From: Paraniabella ginsengisoli
GTDB taxonomy: Bacteria; Bacteroidota; Bacteroidia; Chitinophagales; Chitinophagaceae
Length of the DNA: 64,000 nucleotides
Direction of reading: 5' to 3'
Assembly: GCF_022513635.1 (NCBI RefSeq)
Contig: NZ_JAKWBL010000002.1
Coordinates: 1-64,000 of the forward strand
Shown here: piece by piece, positions 1-9,263 of the stretch
Layout: each line of letters starts with the position of its first letter
How positions within the stretch are numbered: the stretch's first letter is position 1
The notes under the pieces: model-generated
Told to the model about the DNA's origin: nothing
The model's database searches: none
The model's input: the letters and a program-made list of their open reading frames with translations, nothing else
Translations under genes and position numbers: made by a program

Positions 1-328
1 CGCAATTGTTTACTGCTGAACAATTTTTACCTATTCCAAAAAGTAGAAAATCAAAAAGGAGCTCCTAAAGCCGATTTTATATTTGATCCTACGGTGTTGA
101 ATTGATTGCAGAACTGATGCCTAAGATTTTAAATACGTAATTATACAAAGCCGTTTGGATTCTCATGCATCTGAGCATGGTGCACGTATGACATCGATGG
201 ATAAGGCGAGTGAGAATGCCAATGAGATGCTGAAGAATTTAAAGCTCTCTTACAACCGCGCAAGACAGGCGGCCATTACAACCGAACTTACAGAAATCGT
301 AAGCGGTGCGGCTGCATTGCAGGGTTAA
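1..328 (+). CDS. atpG: ATP synthase gamma subunit, C-terminal end (broken by several small lesions)
   Basis: The gamma subunit is the rotating central stalk of F1Fo ATP synthase at the inner membrane. The gene enters from the left edge. Translating in successive frames gives [18 protein letters not shown], then FDPTVL, then [18 protein letters not shown] and the closing helix ending SGAAALQG, the conserved C-terminal helix of the family that sits in the alpha3beta3 cavity. Four lesions lie within about 160 bases: an extra A in the A-run near 41, a lost G near 104, a CAA-to-TAA change near 144 and a lost T near 159. Such density in an essential gene argues for sequence error near the contig edge. 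The next gene, scpB, starts 24 bases downstream. Confidence 0.85.
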
Positions 329-352
329 TAAAAAAGACCAATTTTATTTCCG

Positions 353-1267
353 ATGGAAATAGCCGAATTAATTCCACATATTGAAGCGCTGATTTTTGCA
401 AGCGAAAAACCTTTAACAACGTTAGAGGTTACCGAGTTGCTTAATAGTGCTTTTGGTTTTATGGAAGATAAAATCACCCTCGACCAGGTTGAGGCGGCAG
501 TTGATGGTGTAAAAGAAAAATATGTTTCCGAATTTTATCCTTTTGAAATAGTACAAAGCGGCGGAGGATGGCAGTTCTTAACTAAAAAAGAATATCACAA
601 AACAATTGCTCAGCTGAATGGTGATAAGTTCATGAAACGCTTGTCGGCAGCGGCTTTAGAAACATTGGCTATTATAGCTTATAAGCAACCGGTTACCAAA
701 GGAGAAGTAGAAGCGATACGCGGCGTAAGTGCCGATTATGCTATTCAGAAATTATTGGAAAAAGAATTGATCGTGATAAGCGGCCGCAATGAGAAAATGC
801 CCGGCCACCCTTTGGTATATGCTACATCAAAAGCATTTATGGATTATTTTGGAATTAATTCTTCGGACGAGCTACCGAAAATAAAGGAAGTGCTGGCTGA
901 GCAAATGGTAGAACCAAGTGCGATTGTAAATGGTGAAACGGTGCCTGAAACTGAAATGGATGAGGATGGTAATCCGTTAGCTGTTTCTGAAAATGGGGAA
1001 TTAATTGAAAATGCAATAATGAATCAGGAAGCGGGATCTATTGAGATAGTTGAAACAGATGAAGTAATTCAGGAAGAAGAGGGGCCACGTGAAGAAGATG
1101 CTTTATCTGATGAAGATGAAGATGATGCTGAACAACCTGATGATGAAGTGCCATTTGATGATGAGAAAAAACAGGTTACGGAAGAGATTCCTGGTAATGA
1201 AGCAAAAGATGAAGAATCAGAAGAAGAAGAGAAGAAGGAGGGCGATGAAGACGAGCCTGCTTATTAA
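353..1267 (+). CDS. scpB: SMC-Scp complex subunit ScpB with long acidic tail
   Basis: ScpB is the winged-helix accessory subunit that, with ScpA, bridges the SMC ATPase heads during chromosome condensation and segregation. Residues 1 to about 180 carry the family pattern: HIEALIFASEKPL at the N-terminus, then LSAAALETLAIIAYKQPVTK and EAIRGV, with LLEKELIVISGRNEKMPGHPLVYATSKAFMDYFGI. The protein is 304 residues, while the usual length is about 180-200; the extra C-terminal part (from about residue 205) is almost entirely Asp, Glu and a few Lys. Such acidic tails are common in Bacteroidota ScpB. The ATG at 353 fits the family N-terminus. The gene is intact, and a terminator-like hairpin follows it. 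Confidence 0.95.
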   Translation: MEIAELIPHIEALIFASEKPLTTLEVTELLNSAFGFMEDKITLDQVEAAVDGVKEKYVSEFYPFEIVQSGGGWQFLTKKEYHKTIAQLNGDKFMKRLSAAALETLAIIAYKQPVTKGEVEAIRGVSADYAIQKLLEKELIVISGRNEKMPGHPLVYATSKAFMDYFGINSSDELPKIKEVLAEQMVEPSAIVNGETVPETEMDEDGNPLAVSENGELIENAIMNQEAGSIEIVETDEVIQEEEGPREEDALSDEDEDDAEQPDDEVPFDDEKKQVTEEIPGNEAKDEESEEEEKKEGDEDEPAY

Positions 1268-1302
1268 ACAAAATTTATACAAATAAAGAAATGTAAGCAT
1301 TG

Positions 1303-1325
1303 GCAGTAATATTACTGCTTTTTTT
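1303..1325 (+). terminator. Rho-independent terminator after scpB
   Basis: A perfect 16-base palindrome (GCAGTAATATTACTGC, 1303-1318) is followed by seven T. It lies 35 bases after the scpB stop and just before lysA, so it probably separates the two transcripts. Confidence 0.7.
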
Positions 1326-1337
1326 ATATCTATTATT

Positions 1338-2539
1338 ATGGAACACGTATTAAGTCGCACACAGCTTTCAGAAATTGCAAATGAATTTGGTACACCTGTG
1401 TATGTTTACAACGCTGATAAGATTGCAGCGCAGTATAAAAGATTGACTACGGCTTTTAAAAGCGATAAGGTGAGGTTTTTTTATGCCTGCAAAGCACTGA
1501 CGAACATAAACATTTTAAAGGTGCTGAAAAGTGAAGGATGTAATATTGATTGTAGTTCCATTAATGAGGTGAATCTGGCTTTACACGCAGGTTTTGAACC
1601 GCGCAATATATTGTACACTAGTAACGGTATTGGCTTTGATGAAATTGAAGAAGCACAATCATTGGGCGTTATTATTAATATAGACAGTATTTCAAATCTT
1701 GAAAAGTTCGGGAAGACGTTTGGAAGCAGCTACCCTGTAGGTGTTCGCCTGCGGCCCAATATTATGGCGGGGGTAATCTGAAGATCTCCACAGGCCATGA
1801 TAAAAGTAAGTTTGGAATTCCTGTCGATCAATTAGATGAACTGCTACAAGTTGTATCAGCGTATGATATAAACATCACCAATCTTCACATACATACCGGA
1901 AGTGATATCAAAGATGTTGATGTGTTTGTGAAAGGTATTGAAGTTCTGTTTGATATCATTCCACATTTTACTCAATTAAAATCTATTGACCTTGGAGGTG
2001 GCTTTAAAGTGGCTTACAAGGACGACGATCCTTCTATTAATATTGAAGAACTGGCAGAAAAAGTGTTGCAAACTTTTGAATCGAATGAGTTAACCAAACA
2101 CTTGCAGATATGGTTTGAGCCGGGTAAATTTCTGGTAAGTGAATGTGGTTATTTTGTAACCAAAGTGAATGTGTTGAAAGAAACTTCTGCTACAACTTTT
2201 GCCGGTATTAACAGTGGTTTCAATCATCTGATTCGTCCTATGTTTTATGACTCTTATCATCGCATAGAAAACATCACTAATTCTGACGGTGCGGAGAAAG
2301 AATATACCATCACCGGTAATATCTGCGAAACGGATACATTTGCCTGGTCACGGCCTTTGGCAGAAGTGAGGGAAGGAGATTTGCTTGTGTTTTATAATGC
2401 AGGTGCTTATGGCTTTGAAATGTCGAGCAACTATAATGCGCGTTTTAAACCTGCGGAAGTATTAGTAGAAAATGGAAAGCCACGTCTTATTCGTAAAAGA
2501 GATGTTTTTGAAGATTTGTTAAGGGGACAGATTTTGTAA
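1338..2539 (+). CDS. lysA: Diaminopimelate decarboxylase (one frameshift)
   Basis: PLP enzyme that converts meso-diaminopimelate to L-lysine, the last step of lysine synthesis. The alanine-racemase-like barrel opens with FGTPVYVYN and the PLP lysine is K52 in YACKAL. Later signatures are HIHTGSDI, the phosphate-binding stretch SIDLGGGFKVAY, WFEPGKFLVSE, GNICETDTFA and YNAGAYGFEMSSNYNARFKP. The frame breaks near 1775, where a run of five G should be six: the first part ends NIMAGVI-stop, while the other frame continues GGNLKISTGHDKSKFG. Restoring the G gives a 400-residue protein of normal length. The stop is five bases from the stop of the convergent neighbour, with no terminator seen between them. 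Confidence 0.93.
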
Positions 2540-2544
2540 ATGAT

Positions 2545-3502
2545 TTAAAAAAGATCAGATACATATTTTAATAAGCTTGATTCCGTTTTAGCATGATATA
2601 TTGCAGCGCCGGAAAATTGTGGATATAAATTCTGATAACATTTAAAATAATGCTCAGGCCCTTTTTTGGAAAAGATCAGGTTCTTACCTTGAAAATAGCT
2701 GGCAAGAGTAGCTGTTCCTCCGTGAATTGAAATGAAATTTTCACAATTGGCATACACACATAACTGGAAGTGATTAAAATTTTTAGCCTCAATTTTATTT
2801 TCACTGTACATATCGCCAAGATATAAAACTTCAGGATGTTTCTCTTTCAACCAGGCCAGTTCATTTAGATCATAAATGATACTGTTATCATTAACTATAT
2901 CTTTTGCCTGCGGCCTGTTATAAATGATTTGATATCTATCCTTCAAAAAAGAAATCATCTTATCTAAAATCTCAATACTAAAATAAGAAACAGGAGGCCC
3001 GTCCCATTCTGTATTATATCTGTTTGCTATAATTAGTATAGGTTTATCATAACGATAAATATCATTTTTGTATTTCTCTTTAAAAGGAACCGGCAACCAC
3101 TTCTCCATATTATAGTCCTGGCTATATAATATTCTCGGAAGTTCAAAATTATAGTTTCCTTCATTCTTTCTTTCGGTATGCAGCTCTAAGTGGTCTTCTG
3201 AAAAGAAATATAGTTCTTTAGTATCTCCAAAGGAAATAGTCTGCTTAAGTGTTCCATTTTTATAATGCCAGTAGGCGTGGGGTATTGCGTATTGTATTTC
3301 ATTTCCAAACTCTCCTGTAAAATCAATAATCTTGTATTTTTTTCTTTTGATATAATCTGAAAAAAAAATATTTCTGCTGCACTATTTTGCAAACGATCGT
3401 ATCTCTAAAGAAATAAAAATATGCTTCAGGTACTTTTGGGTATTTAATGCGGGCTACTAGGCTCGAAATTTTTTTAAGCAGCTTATATTGAGAGGGTTTC
3501 AT
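2545..3502 (-). CDS. Hypothetical protein, possibly glycosyltransferase-like (one frameshift)
   Basis: I do not recognise this gene with certainty. Reading from an ATG at 3502 gives MKPSQYKLLKKISSLV, then a run of nine T at about 3360-3369 shifts the frame; removing one T joins it to FSDYIKRKKYKIIDFTGEFG and on to the C-terminus, for 318 residues. The C-terminal part has a GT-B-like feel: IIANRYN, IIYDLNEL, a conserved-looking FISIHGGTATLASYF and GKNLIFSKKGPEHYFKCYQNLYPQ. This resembles nucleotide-sugar-binding ends of fucosyl- or capsule-type transferases, but that is inference. The gene is AT-rich, isolated on the minus strand and convergent with lysA, so it may be an acquired accessory gene. 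Confidence 0.55.
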
Positions 3503-3643
3503 TAAGAATTATGTAGATAGATATATATTCTAAAGTAAACAAAAGTATCTTTCAAAGGGTTAAAACTTCTTAAATAATTTTTTAGAGGTCGGCTAATCAA
3601 AATTATTTTTATAGATTTATCGCTCAATATAAAAACGATTTTC

Positions 3644-4697
3644 ATGACAACATTAAAAGGTCCTGGAATATTCCTTGCCCAATTTCTTGGCGACAAACCC
3701 CCATTCAACAATTTCGAATCGATTTGTCTTTGGGCTGCAGAAAAGGTTTTGTGGCAGTGCAGATTCCGACTAGCGATCCTAATATTTTTGATCTGAAGCT
3801 GGCAGCGGAAAGTAAAAACTACACCGATGAAATAAAAGGTCTTGCATTGTCTTGCGGTCTTGAAATTTCTGAGCTTTCAACGCATTTACAGGGGCAATTG
3901 GTAGCTGTGCATCCTGCATACGACGACCTTTTTGACGGCTTTGCACCGCCAGAATTTCGTGGCAACTCAAAAGCCAGAACAGAGTGGGCTGTACAACAAT
4001 TGAAATACGCAGCGAAAGCATCTCAAAACCTGGAACTCAATGCCCATGCTACTTTTAGCGGTTCGTTATTGTGGCACACGTTTCATCCCTGGCCGCAAAG
4101 ACCGGCTGGCTTGGTTGATGAAGGATTCACTGAATTAGCAAAAAGATGGACACCTATCCTGGATTATTTTGATGAATGCGGCGTAGATGTTTGTTATGAA
4201 ATTCATCCTGAGAAGACCTTTTTGATGGTGAAACATATGAGATGTTTTTAGAAAAGGTGAATAATCATGCAAGAGCTTGTTTGCTTTATGATCCTTCCCA
4301 TTTTGTGTTGCAACAATTAGACTATATACAATATATAGATTTTTATCATGAACGCATACGTGCATTTCATGTAAAAGACGCAGAATTTAATTCAACTGGT
4401 AAACAAGGAACTTTTGGTGGTTATCAAAGTTGGCTTAAAAGAGCGGGGCGATATCGTAGCCCAGGCGATGGTCAGGTGGATTTCAAAACGATATTTTCTA
4501 AACTCGCTGAATACGACTATAAAGGCTGGGCTGTGATGGAGTGGGAATGCTGTCTTAAGCATCCGGAAGATGGAGCCAGAGAAGGGGCGGAGTTTATCAA
4601 GAATCACATCATAAGGGTTACTGATAAAGCTTTTGATGATTTTGCAGCAACTGGTACTGACACTGATTTTAATAAAAAAGTGTTAGGCCTTGAATAA
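3644..4697 (+). CDS. Sugar phosphate isomerase/epimerase, TIM barrel (two frameshifts)
   Basis: Member of the xylose-isomerase-like TIM barrel family (IolE/YcjR type) that isomerises or epimerises sugars using a divalent metal. The reconstructed 351-residue protein starts MTTLKGPGIFLAQFLGDKPP. Metal-ligand-type strands are visible: LSTHLQGQL, NAHATFSG, DVCYEIHPGEDLFDG, LLYDPSHF, FHVKDAEF and WAVMEWECC. Two one-base losses break the frame: an A near 3741 (GCAGAAAAGG should hold five A) and a G near 4211. The substrate cannot be read from sequence. The family is numerous in Bacteroidota and often sits near DUF1080 proteins, as here (one gene away), which suggests a role in handling sugars or 3-keto-glycosides. 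Confidence 0.85.
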
Positions 4698-4729
4698 TAA
4701 TTTATACTTTAGCTACAAATATTTTTTAT

Positions 4730-5140
4730 ATGAAGAAAATCTTACTCTCGTTATCTATTTTATCTGTTATAGCCGCATGCGGTGGAGGAGAAACTGACAA
4801 GAAATCTGAAGGTGAAGGATCTGCATCTACGTCGACATCAACAACATCCGAATCAGGAGATTTATCATCTAATCCTGTTTATCAAAAAGGCCTTGAGCTT
4901 ACAGGAAAATATCAATGTCCTACTTGCCATAAAATCGATGAAAAGCTTACTGGTCCTGCATATAGGGAAGTAGCGAATAAATACGCAGGTGCTGATGATG
5001 CTAAAATAGCAGAGCTTTCTAAAAAAATCATTGAAGGCGGTTCTGGTGTTTGGGGCGAAATTCCAATGACACCGCATCCGAATGTTTCTGAGCAGGAGGC
5101 AAAAGAAATGGTACAATACATTCTCCTTCTGAAAAAATAA
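4730..5140 (+). CDS. Cytochrome c class I lipoprotein
   Basis: Small periplasm-facing monohaem electron carrier. A lipoprotein signal peptide ends in the lipobox IAAC (lipid Cys17), followed by a Ser/Thr-rich linker. The haem site is CPTCH (residues 63-67), and the probable axial Met is M113 in EIPMTPHP; the last helix is EAKEMVQYILLLKK, typical of c551/c552-type domains. Length 136 residues is normal for this class. It starts 32 bases after the epimerase gene and is followed by the DUF1080 lipoprotein, so these three may be co-transcribed. In Bacteroidota such cytochromes often accompany sugar-oxidising or hydrolysing proteins; the pairing here is inference. Confidence 0.9.
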   Translation: MKKILLSLSILSVIAACGGGETDKKSEGEGSASTSTSTTSESGDLSSNPVYQKGLELTGKYQCPTCHKIDEKLTGPAYREVANKYAGADDAKIAELSKKIIEGGSGVWGEIPMTPHPNVSEQEAKEMVQYILLLKK

Positions 5141-5219
5141 AAAAGGTTTCTGTAAGTTAGTTTAATCACGATCTGCAAAATCCTTTTGTACTCTCGCAAT
5201 TATTAAATCTTAAGTAAAA

Positions 5220-6056
5220 ATGAATAAAATAGCATCCATTGCGTGTATCGCTGCGTCGGCGTTTATTGTGTATTCTTGCGCGCCTAAAGTATACAGAAAT
5301 ACACCTCCGACCGCTGCACCGGCGCCAGCGCCCGCCCCGGCAACACCAGCGCCAGAAACTGAACCGGCAAATCCAGCCCCTGCACCAGCGCCGGAAGCAG
5401 CGGCAAACGTGTTAACTGAGCAGGAAAAGTCAGCAGGCTGGAAACTTTTATTTGATGGCACTACATCTGACGGATGGCATGGCTATGGCTCAAAAACTAT
5501 TGGGACAGCATGGAAAACGGCAAATGGAACTTTATACTTAGATGCTAATAAAGACGGAACACCTAAAACCGGTGGAGATATCGTCAGTGATAAGGAATAC
5601 CGGAATTTTGAACTACAGCTGGATTGGAAAATTGACAAAAACGGTAATAGCGGCGTAATTATTTACAGTAATGAGAATAAAGATAAATACAGGTGGATGT
5701 GGGAAACAGGACCTGAGATACAGATTGTTGACAACGAAGGTCACCCCGATGGAAGAATATTTAAACACCAGGCTGGTGATTTATATGATCTGATTCCAGC
5801 AAAAGAAAAAGCAGCCAATGCTCCGCTGGAATGGAATCATTATTTGATACGTTGTGTAGATGGAAAGCTGGACGTTTATTTAAACGAGGTTCATGTAATA
5901 AGCACAACCATGTGGGATGAAAACTGGAAAGGGCTTGTTGCTGGTAGTAAATTTAAAGGAGCTTCAGATTTTGGTACATATAAAGTAGGCCGCATCGGCT
6001 TGCAGGATCACGGAAATAATGTATGGTTTAGAAATATCAAAATAAAAGAATTGTAA
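5220..6056 (+). CDS. DUF1080 (3-keto-disaccharide hydrolase family) lipoprotein
   Basis: Lipoprotein of 278 residues with signal peptide and lipobox IVYSC (Cys20), then a Pro/Ala-rich spacer (about residues 31-62), then one DUF1080 beta-sandwich domain. The domain shows the usual order: GWKLLFDGTTSDGWHGYG, GGDIVSDKEYRNFELQLDWKI, GNSGVIIYSNE, PEIQIVDNEGHPDG, the ALYDL-like DLYDLIP, and the closing VWFRNIKIKEL. The family (PF06439) hydrolyses or eliminates 3-keto-glycosides. The Pro-Ala linker is GC-rich against an AT-rich background and probably extends the domain from the membrane. A strong terminator follows. A second DUF1080 gene lies at 14939-15868. Confidence 0.9.
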   Translation: MNKIASIACIAASAFIVYSCAPKVYRNTPPTAAPAPAPAPATPAPETEPANPAPAPAPEAAANVLTEQEKSAGWKLLFDGTTSDGWHGYGSKTIGTAWKTANGTLYLDANKDGTPKTGGDIVSDKEYRNFELQLDWKIDKNGNSGVIIYSNENKDKYRWMWETGPEIQIVDNEGHPDGRIFKHQAGDLYDLIPAKEKAANAPLEWNHYLIRCVDGKLDVYLNEVHVISTTMWDENWKGLVAGSKFKGASDFGTYKVGRIGLQDHGNNVWFRNIKIKEL

Positions 6057-6073
6057 ATATTTGAATGTTATTT

Positions 6074-6109
6074 AAACGCCGCTTTTGTCTTTACAAAAGC
6101 GGCGTTTTT
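6074..6109 (+). terminator. Rho-independent terminator after DUF1080 gene
   Basis: A 15-base perfect stem (6074-6088 with 6093-6107, core ACGCCGCTTTTGT) with a CTTT loop is followed by T. It is placed 17 bases after the DUF1080 stop. Confidence 0.9.
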
Positions 6110-6140
6110 GTGCCTATGTAAACTCGTTCGTTAAACAATA

Positions 6141-6174
6141 AAAAAGCTATACGTTTAAATACGTATAGCTTTTT
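6141..6174 (-). terminator. Rho-independent terminator after pyk (bidirectional form)
   Basis: A 14-base perfect stem (AAAAAGCTATACGT, 6141-6154, with 6161-6174) and a six-base loop lies just beyond the pyk stop. The A/T ends give a U-run on either strand, so it can serve both directions. Confidence 0.85.
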
Positions 6175-6194
6175 CACTATTCATAGAAGAAGGG

Positions 6195-7687
6195 TTATCC
6201 CTCTATTTTCGTAATCTTAATAGTATTTGTAGGTATTTTTAAATGCACGGGCGTACTACCAGTACTTACGGCAATATCGTGTTTGTTTAAAAAGCCATTT
6301 TTCTTAAGTATGTTTATCTGATCAGAAAAAATGGTATCAAGCTGCCTTTCATCATCATCATATAAAAAGGCGCGAACGCCCCAGGCAAGGCTCATTTGAT
6401 TGATCAGGCTTTCGTGCTTGGTGAAAATATACAAAGGTACTTTGGGCCTGTAGCTACTCAACATAAATCCGGTGTAACCGCTCTGTGTCATTCCTATCAA
6501 AGCGTTTGCAGCTACGTCTTTAGCCAGGTTACAAGCGTTATAGCAAACTGCATCACTTGTCAGAGTAGGCGAGTGGGGCTGAGGTTGTAATACTTCATCC
6601 AAATCATAATTGTATTCTGTGCGCTCAATCTCCATAATGATTTTGCGCATTGTTTCTACAACTAGTGTAGGATGCAAGCCTGTAGCTGTTTCACCGCTTA
6701 ACATTACAGCATCAGCGCCTTCCAATACCGCATTGGCAACATCGGTAATTTCACTGCGGTTTGGCTTGGTGCGTTCTATCATGCTTTCCATCATTTGCGT
6801 AGCCACAATTACCGGCTTAGCGCGATGGATGCATTTTTTAATAATGTTCTTTTGAATCAGAGGCACTTTTTCAACAGGAAGTTCAACACCAAGATCTCCG
6901 CGTGCTACCATTATACCATCAGAAGCATTGATAATGTCACGAATATTTGGAATAGCTTCGGGCATTTCTATTTTGGCTATGATCTTACTTTTGCTTTTAT
7001 GCTTATCCAGAATTTTTCTCAGCTTTTTGATGTCTTCCGTTTGGCGCACAAAACTCAATGCTACCCAGTCCAATTGCTCTTTTATAATAAAGTCCAGATC
7101 TTTCAAATCTTTTGGAGTAAGTGCAGGCAACGATATTTTAGTATCAGGAAGGTTTACACCTTTCTTAGATGAAATAAATCCACCCAATAAAACCTGAACT
7201 TCAACATCATTGTTAGGTAATATTCTTTTTACAATCACTTCAAGTTTTCCATCGTCGATCATGATCTTATTGCCCACTTTTACATCTTTATGAAAATTGG
7301 GATAATGGATGTAAAGCTTCTGCTTGTTACCAATAATTTTTTGGCTGGTAAAAATAAATTTATCACCAGCACTTACGGGCATTCCACCACCTTCAATTTC
7401 TCCAACGCGTAGTTTAGGGCCTTGCAAATCGCCAAGGATAGCAACATGAGTACCTTCTTTTTATTTATTTGCCTGATGTATTCAATAATTTTCTTTTTTT
7501 CGTCATGCTCGCCATGTGAGAAATTAAGCCTGAATACATTGACGCCTGCTTTTACAAGATCTTTTAATTTGTCGTAAGTATTACTGGCAGGTCCTACAGT
7601 AGCTACAATCTTTGTCCGGGCGAATGTTTCCTCAGCCTTCGATACAACTTTTGTAACGGTTTTTTTTGATGCTAATTTTTTAGCCAT
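6195..7687 (-). CDS. pyk: Pyruvate kinase (one frameshift)
   Basis: Makes pyruvate and ATP from phosphoenolpyruvate and ADP, the last step of glycolysis. The N-terminus has [11 protein letters not shown] and VFRLNFSHG. After a one-base loss in the A-run at about 7458-7462 the frame continues [16 protein letters not shown], then [48 protein letters not shown] with [26 protein letters not shown], and the C-terminal regulatory domain. Restored length is 497 residues, normal for the family. A basic, low-complexity N-terminal extension ([15 protein letters not shown]) precedes the barrel. It lies just downstream of pfk on the same strand, but a terminator-like hairpin separates the two. Confidence 0.95.
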
Positions 7688-7746
7688 GATATTTTTAATA
7701 TTAATTTATTGTCTTTTTAATAAACGATGTTTTATTGGTGTTTATA

Positions 7747-7782
7747 TAAAAAGCATAAGAGCCGCATTAAGCAGCTCTTATG
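7747..7782 (-). terminator. Rho-independent terminator after pfk
   Basis: Stem CATAAGAGC (7754-7762) pairs with GCTCTTATG (7774-7782), and read on the minus strand it is followed by CTTTTTATAT. It lies 12 bases beyond the phosphofructokinase stop and before the pyk start. Confidence 0.75.
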
Positions 7783-7794
7783 AAAAGTGAGTTC

Positions 7795-9015
7795 TTATTT
7801 CCAGTTTAAGATATTCGAAAACACAAATTCTTCAGGATTGCTTACGAATTGCTTCGCTGCTTCTACATCTTCTGCTGTTAAATATTGAAGATTGTCTTCA
7901 ATCACCATTTTTGTTTTAGCGTCTTCAATATTTACCAGTCTTGTTTTTACTTTACCATTTTCGCCGGTTACATCTTTTAAGAACAACGGGTTAACTTCAC
8001 CTTTATTGTTTACTGTTACAACACAACCTGTTAAACCCTGATCAAAAAGTTTTTTAACGCCTGTGCCTAACATGGTACAATATTGTAAATCAAAAGCTGC
8101 TGGCGGAAGACAACGTAGTTCGTATCCCAATTCTACAGGGCGGCATTTAATGTCAAGACCTAATTCTTTTAGTTTATTCTGAAGTAATATATTATAGATA
8201 TGTGCTTTACTTACATTACCCAATTCAGGGTGACCATGTGCATCATAAGTAAATTGTACACCAGACTCTTTAATCACTTCATCGGTCATAAAGTGGAAGA
8301 TGCCTTCGCTTACAATGGCAACGCCATAACTAATGCCTAATATTTTTCTTTTAAGAATAGCAGAAACAATAAGTTTAGTAATGTTTTCAAAGTTTAAAGC
8401 AGCCTTTGTAAACATTTCCGGCATTACGATCATTGGTAAATGACAAGAAGTACCAATGCTAAATGCCAGGTGACCAGCTTCGCGACCCATTGCAGATACT
8501 ACAAACCAGTTAGCAGATGTTTTAGCATCTTCATAAACGGTTTTTGTAATTCTTACGCCTTCTTCAGTTGCACTTTGATAACCGAACGTTGGTTGATTGT
8601 CTGGCAAAGGAAGATCGTTATCAATTGTTTTAGGGACGTGTATATTTTGAACCGGGAATTTATTTTCAGTTAAAAATGTAGAAATCCTGTTAGCTGTGGA
8701 AGCGGTATCATCACCACCGATAGTAACCAATAATTTCACGTTATTTTTTACAAAAAAATCGGTTGTAAACTCTTCATTTTTGGGTTTATAACGGCTCATG
8801 CGTAAAATAGAGCCGCCGCGTGTTAAAGCAGTATCTGCCGTTTCAAAATCTATATCAAGTGTTGACGCGTTTCCGGTAAAGAGGTTTTTGTAACCATCGT
8901 GCAGGCCAATTACTTTAAATCCACCTTTTAAAAAAATCTTCGATACAGAACTAATTACCGTGTTAATGCCGGGCGCGGGGCCTCCGGCAGCAAGAATCAA
9001 AATACTTTGTTGCAT
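7795..9015 (-). CDS. 6-phosphofructokinase, pyrophosphate-dependent type
   Basis: Phosphorylates fructose 6-phosphate to the 1,6-bisphosphate in glycolysis. The fold signature GGPAPGIN (residues 11-18) opens the protein. Two determinants point to pyrophosphate rather than ATP as donor: GGDD at 100-103 (ATP enzymes have GGDG) and VPKTIDND at about 127-134 with Lys129 where ATP enzymes have Gly. Substrate-binding stretches AMGREAGHLA and GYELRCLPPAAFD are present. Length 406 residues, intact. If it uses pyrophosphate the step is reversible and serves gluconeogenesis too. Upstream on its strand a weak Bacteroidota-type promoter can be drawn (TTTTG, about 18 bases, TAATATTTG near 9047). Confidence 0.88.
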   Translation of the reverse strand: MQQSILILAAGGPAPGINTVISSVSKIFLKGGFKVIGLHDGYKNLFTGNASTLDIDFETADTALTRGGSILRMSRYKPKNEEFTTDFFVKNNVKLLVTIGGDDTASTANRISTFLTENKFPVQNIHVPKTIDNDLPLPDNQPTFGYQSATEEGVRITKTVYEDAKTSANWFVVSAMGREAGHLAFSIGTSCHLPMIVMPEMFTKAALNFENITKLIVSAILKRKILGISYGVAIVSEGIFHFMTDEVIKESGVQFTYDAHGHPELGNVSKAHIYNILLQNKLKELGLDIKCRPVELGYELRCLPPAAFDLQYCTMLGTGVKKLFDQGLTGCVVTVNNKGEVNPLFLKDVTGENGKVKTRLVNIEDAKTKMVIEDNLQYLTAEDVEAAKQFVSNPEEFVFSNILNWK

Positions 9016-9263
9016 AATTGGTTTTTATAAATTGTAAGCATCAAATATATTAAAAATAACGTTGTGTGTACAAAACACTTTGATTGTTTTTAAATTTTGA
9101 TGACCCGTAACTTAATTATTGTGTATAAACAATATTTTTGATGATATTTTAATAAAAACATCATGAAATGAGACATAAAAATTTTCAAGTAGATTTTTAT
9201 CAGGACGTCGAAAATTTTTATGGTAAATTCCATGTGACCTAAAAAGGAAATAAACACATACAC

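Noticed and set aside
1..328. True decay of atpG and other essential genes as in a reduced endosymbiont genome
   Set aside because: Gene content is rich and biosynthetic (ilv, leu, trp, glt) with large intact genes such as the TonB receptor and der; there is no reduction pattern.
5210..5461. Minus-strand Ala/Gly-rich ORF opposite the DUF1080 linker
   Set aside because: It is the antisense of a Pro/Ala-rich linker, whose codons give Gly/Ala on the other strand; no start context or family likeness.
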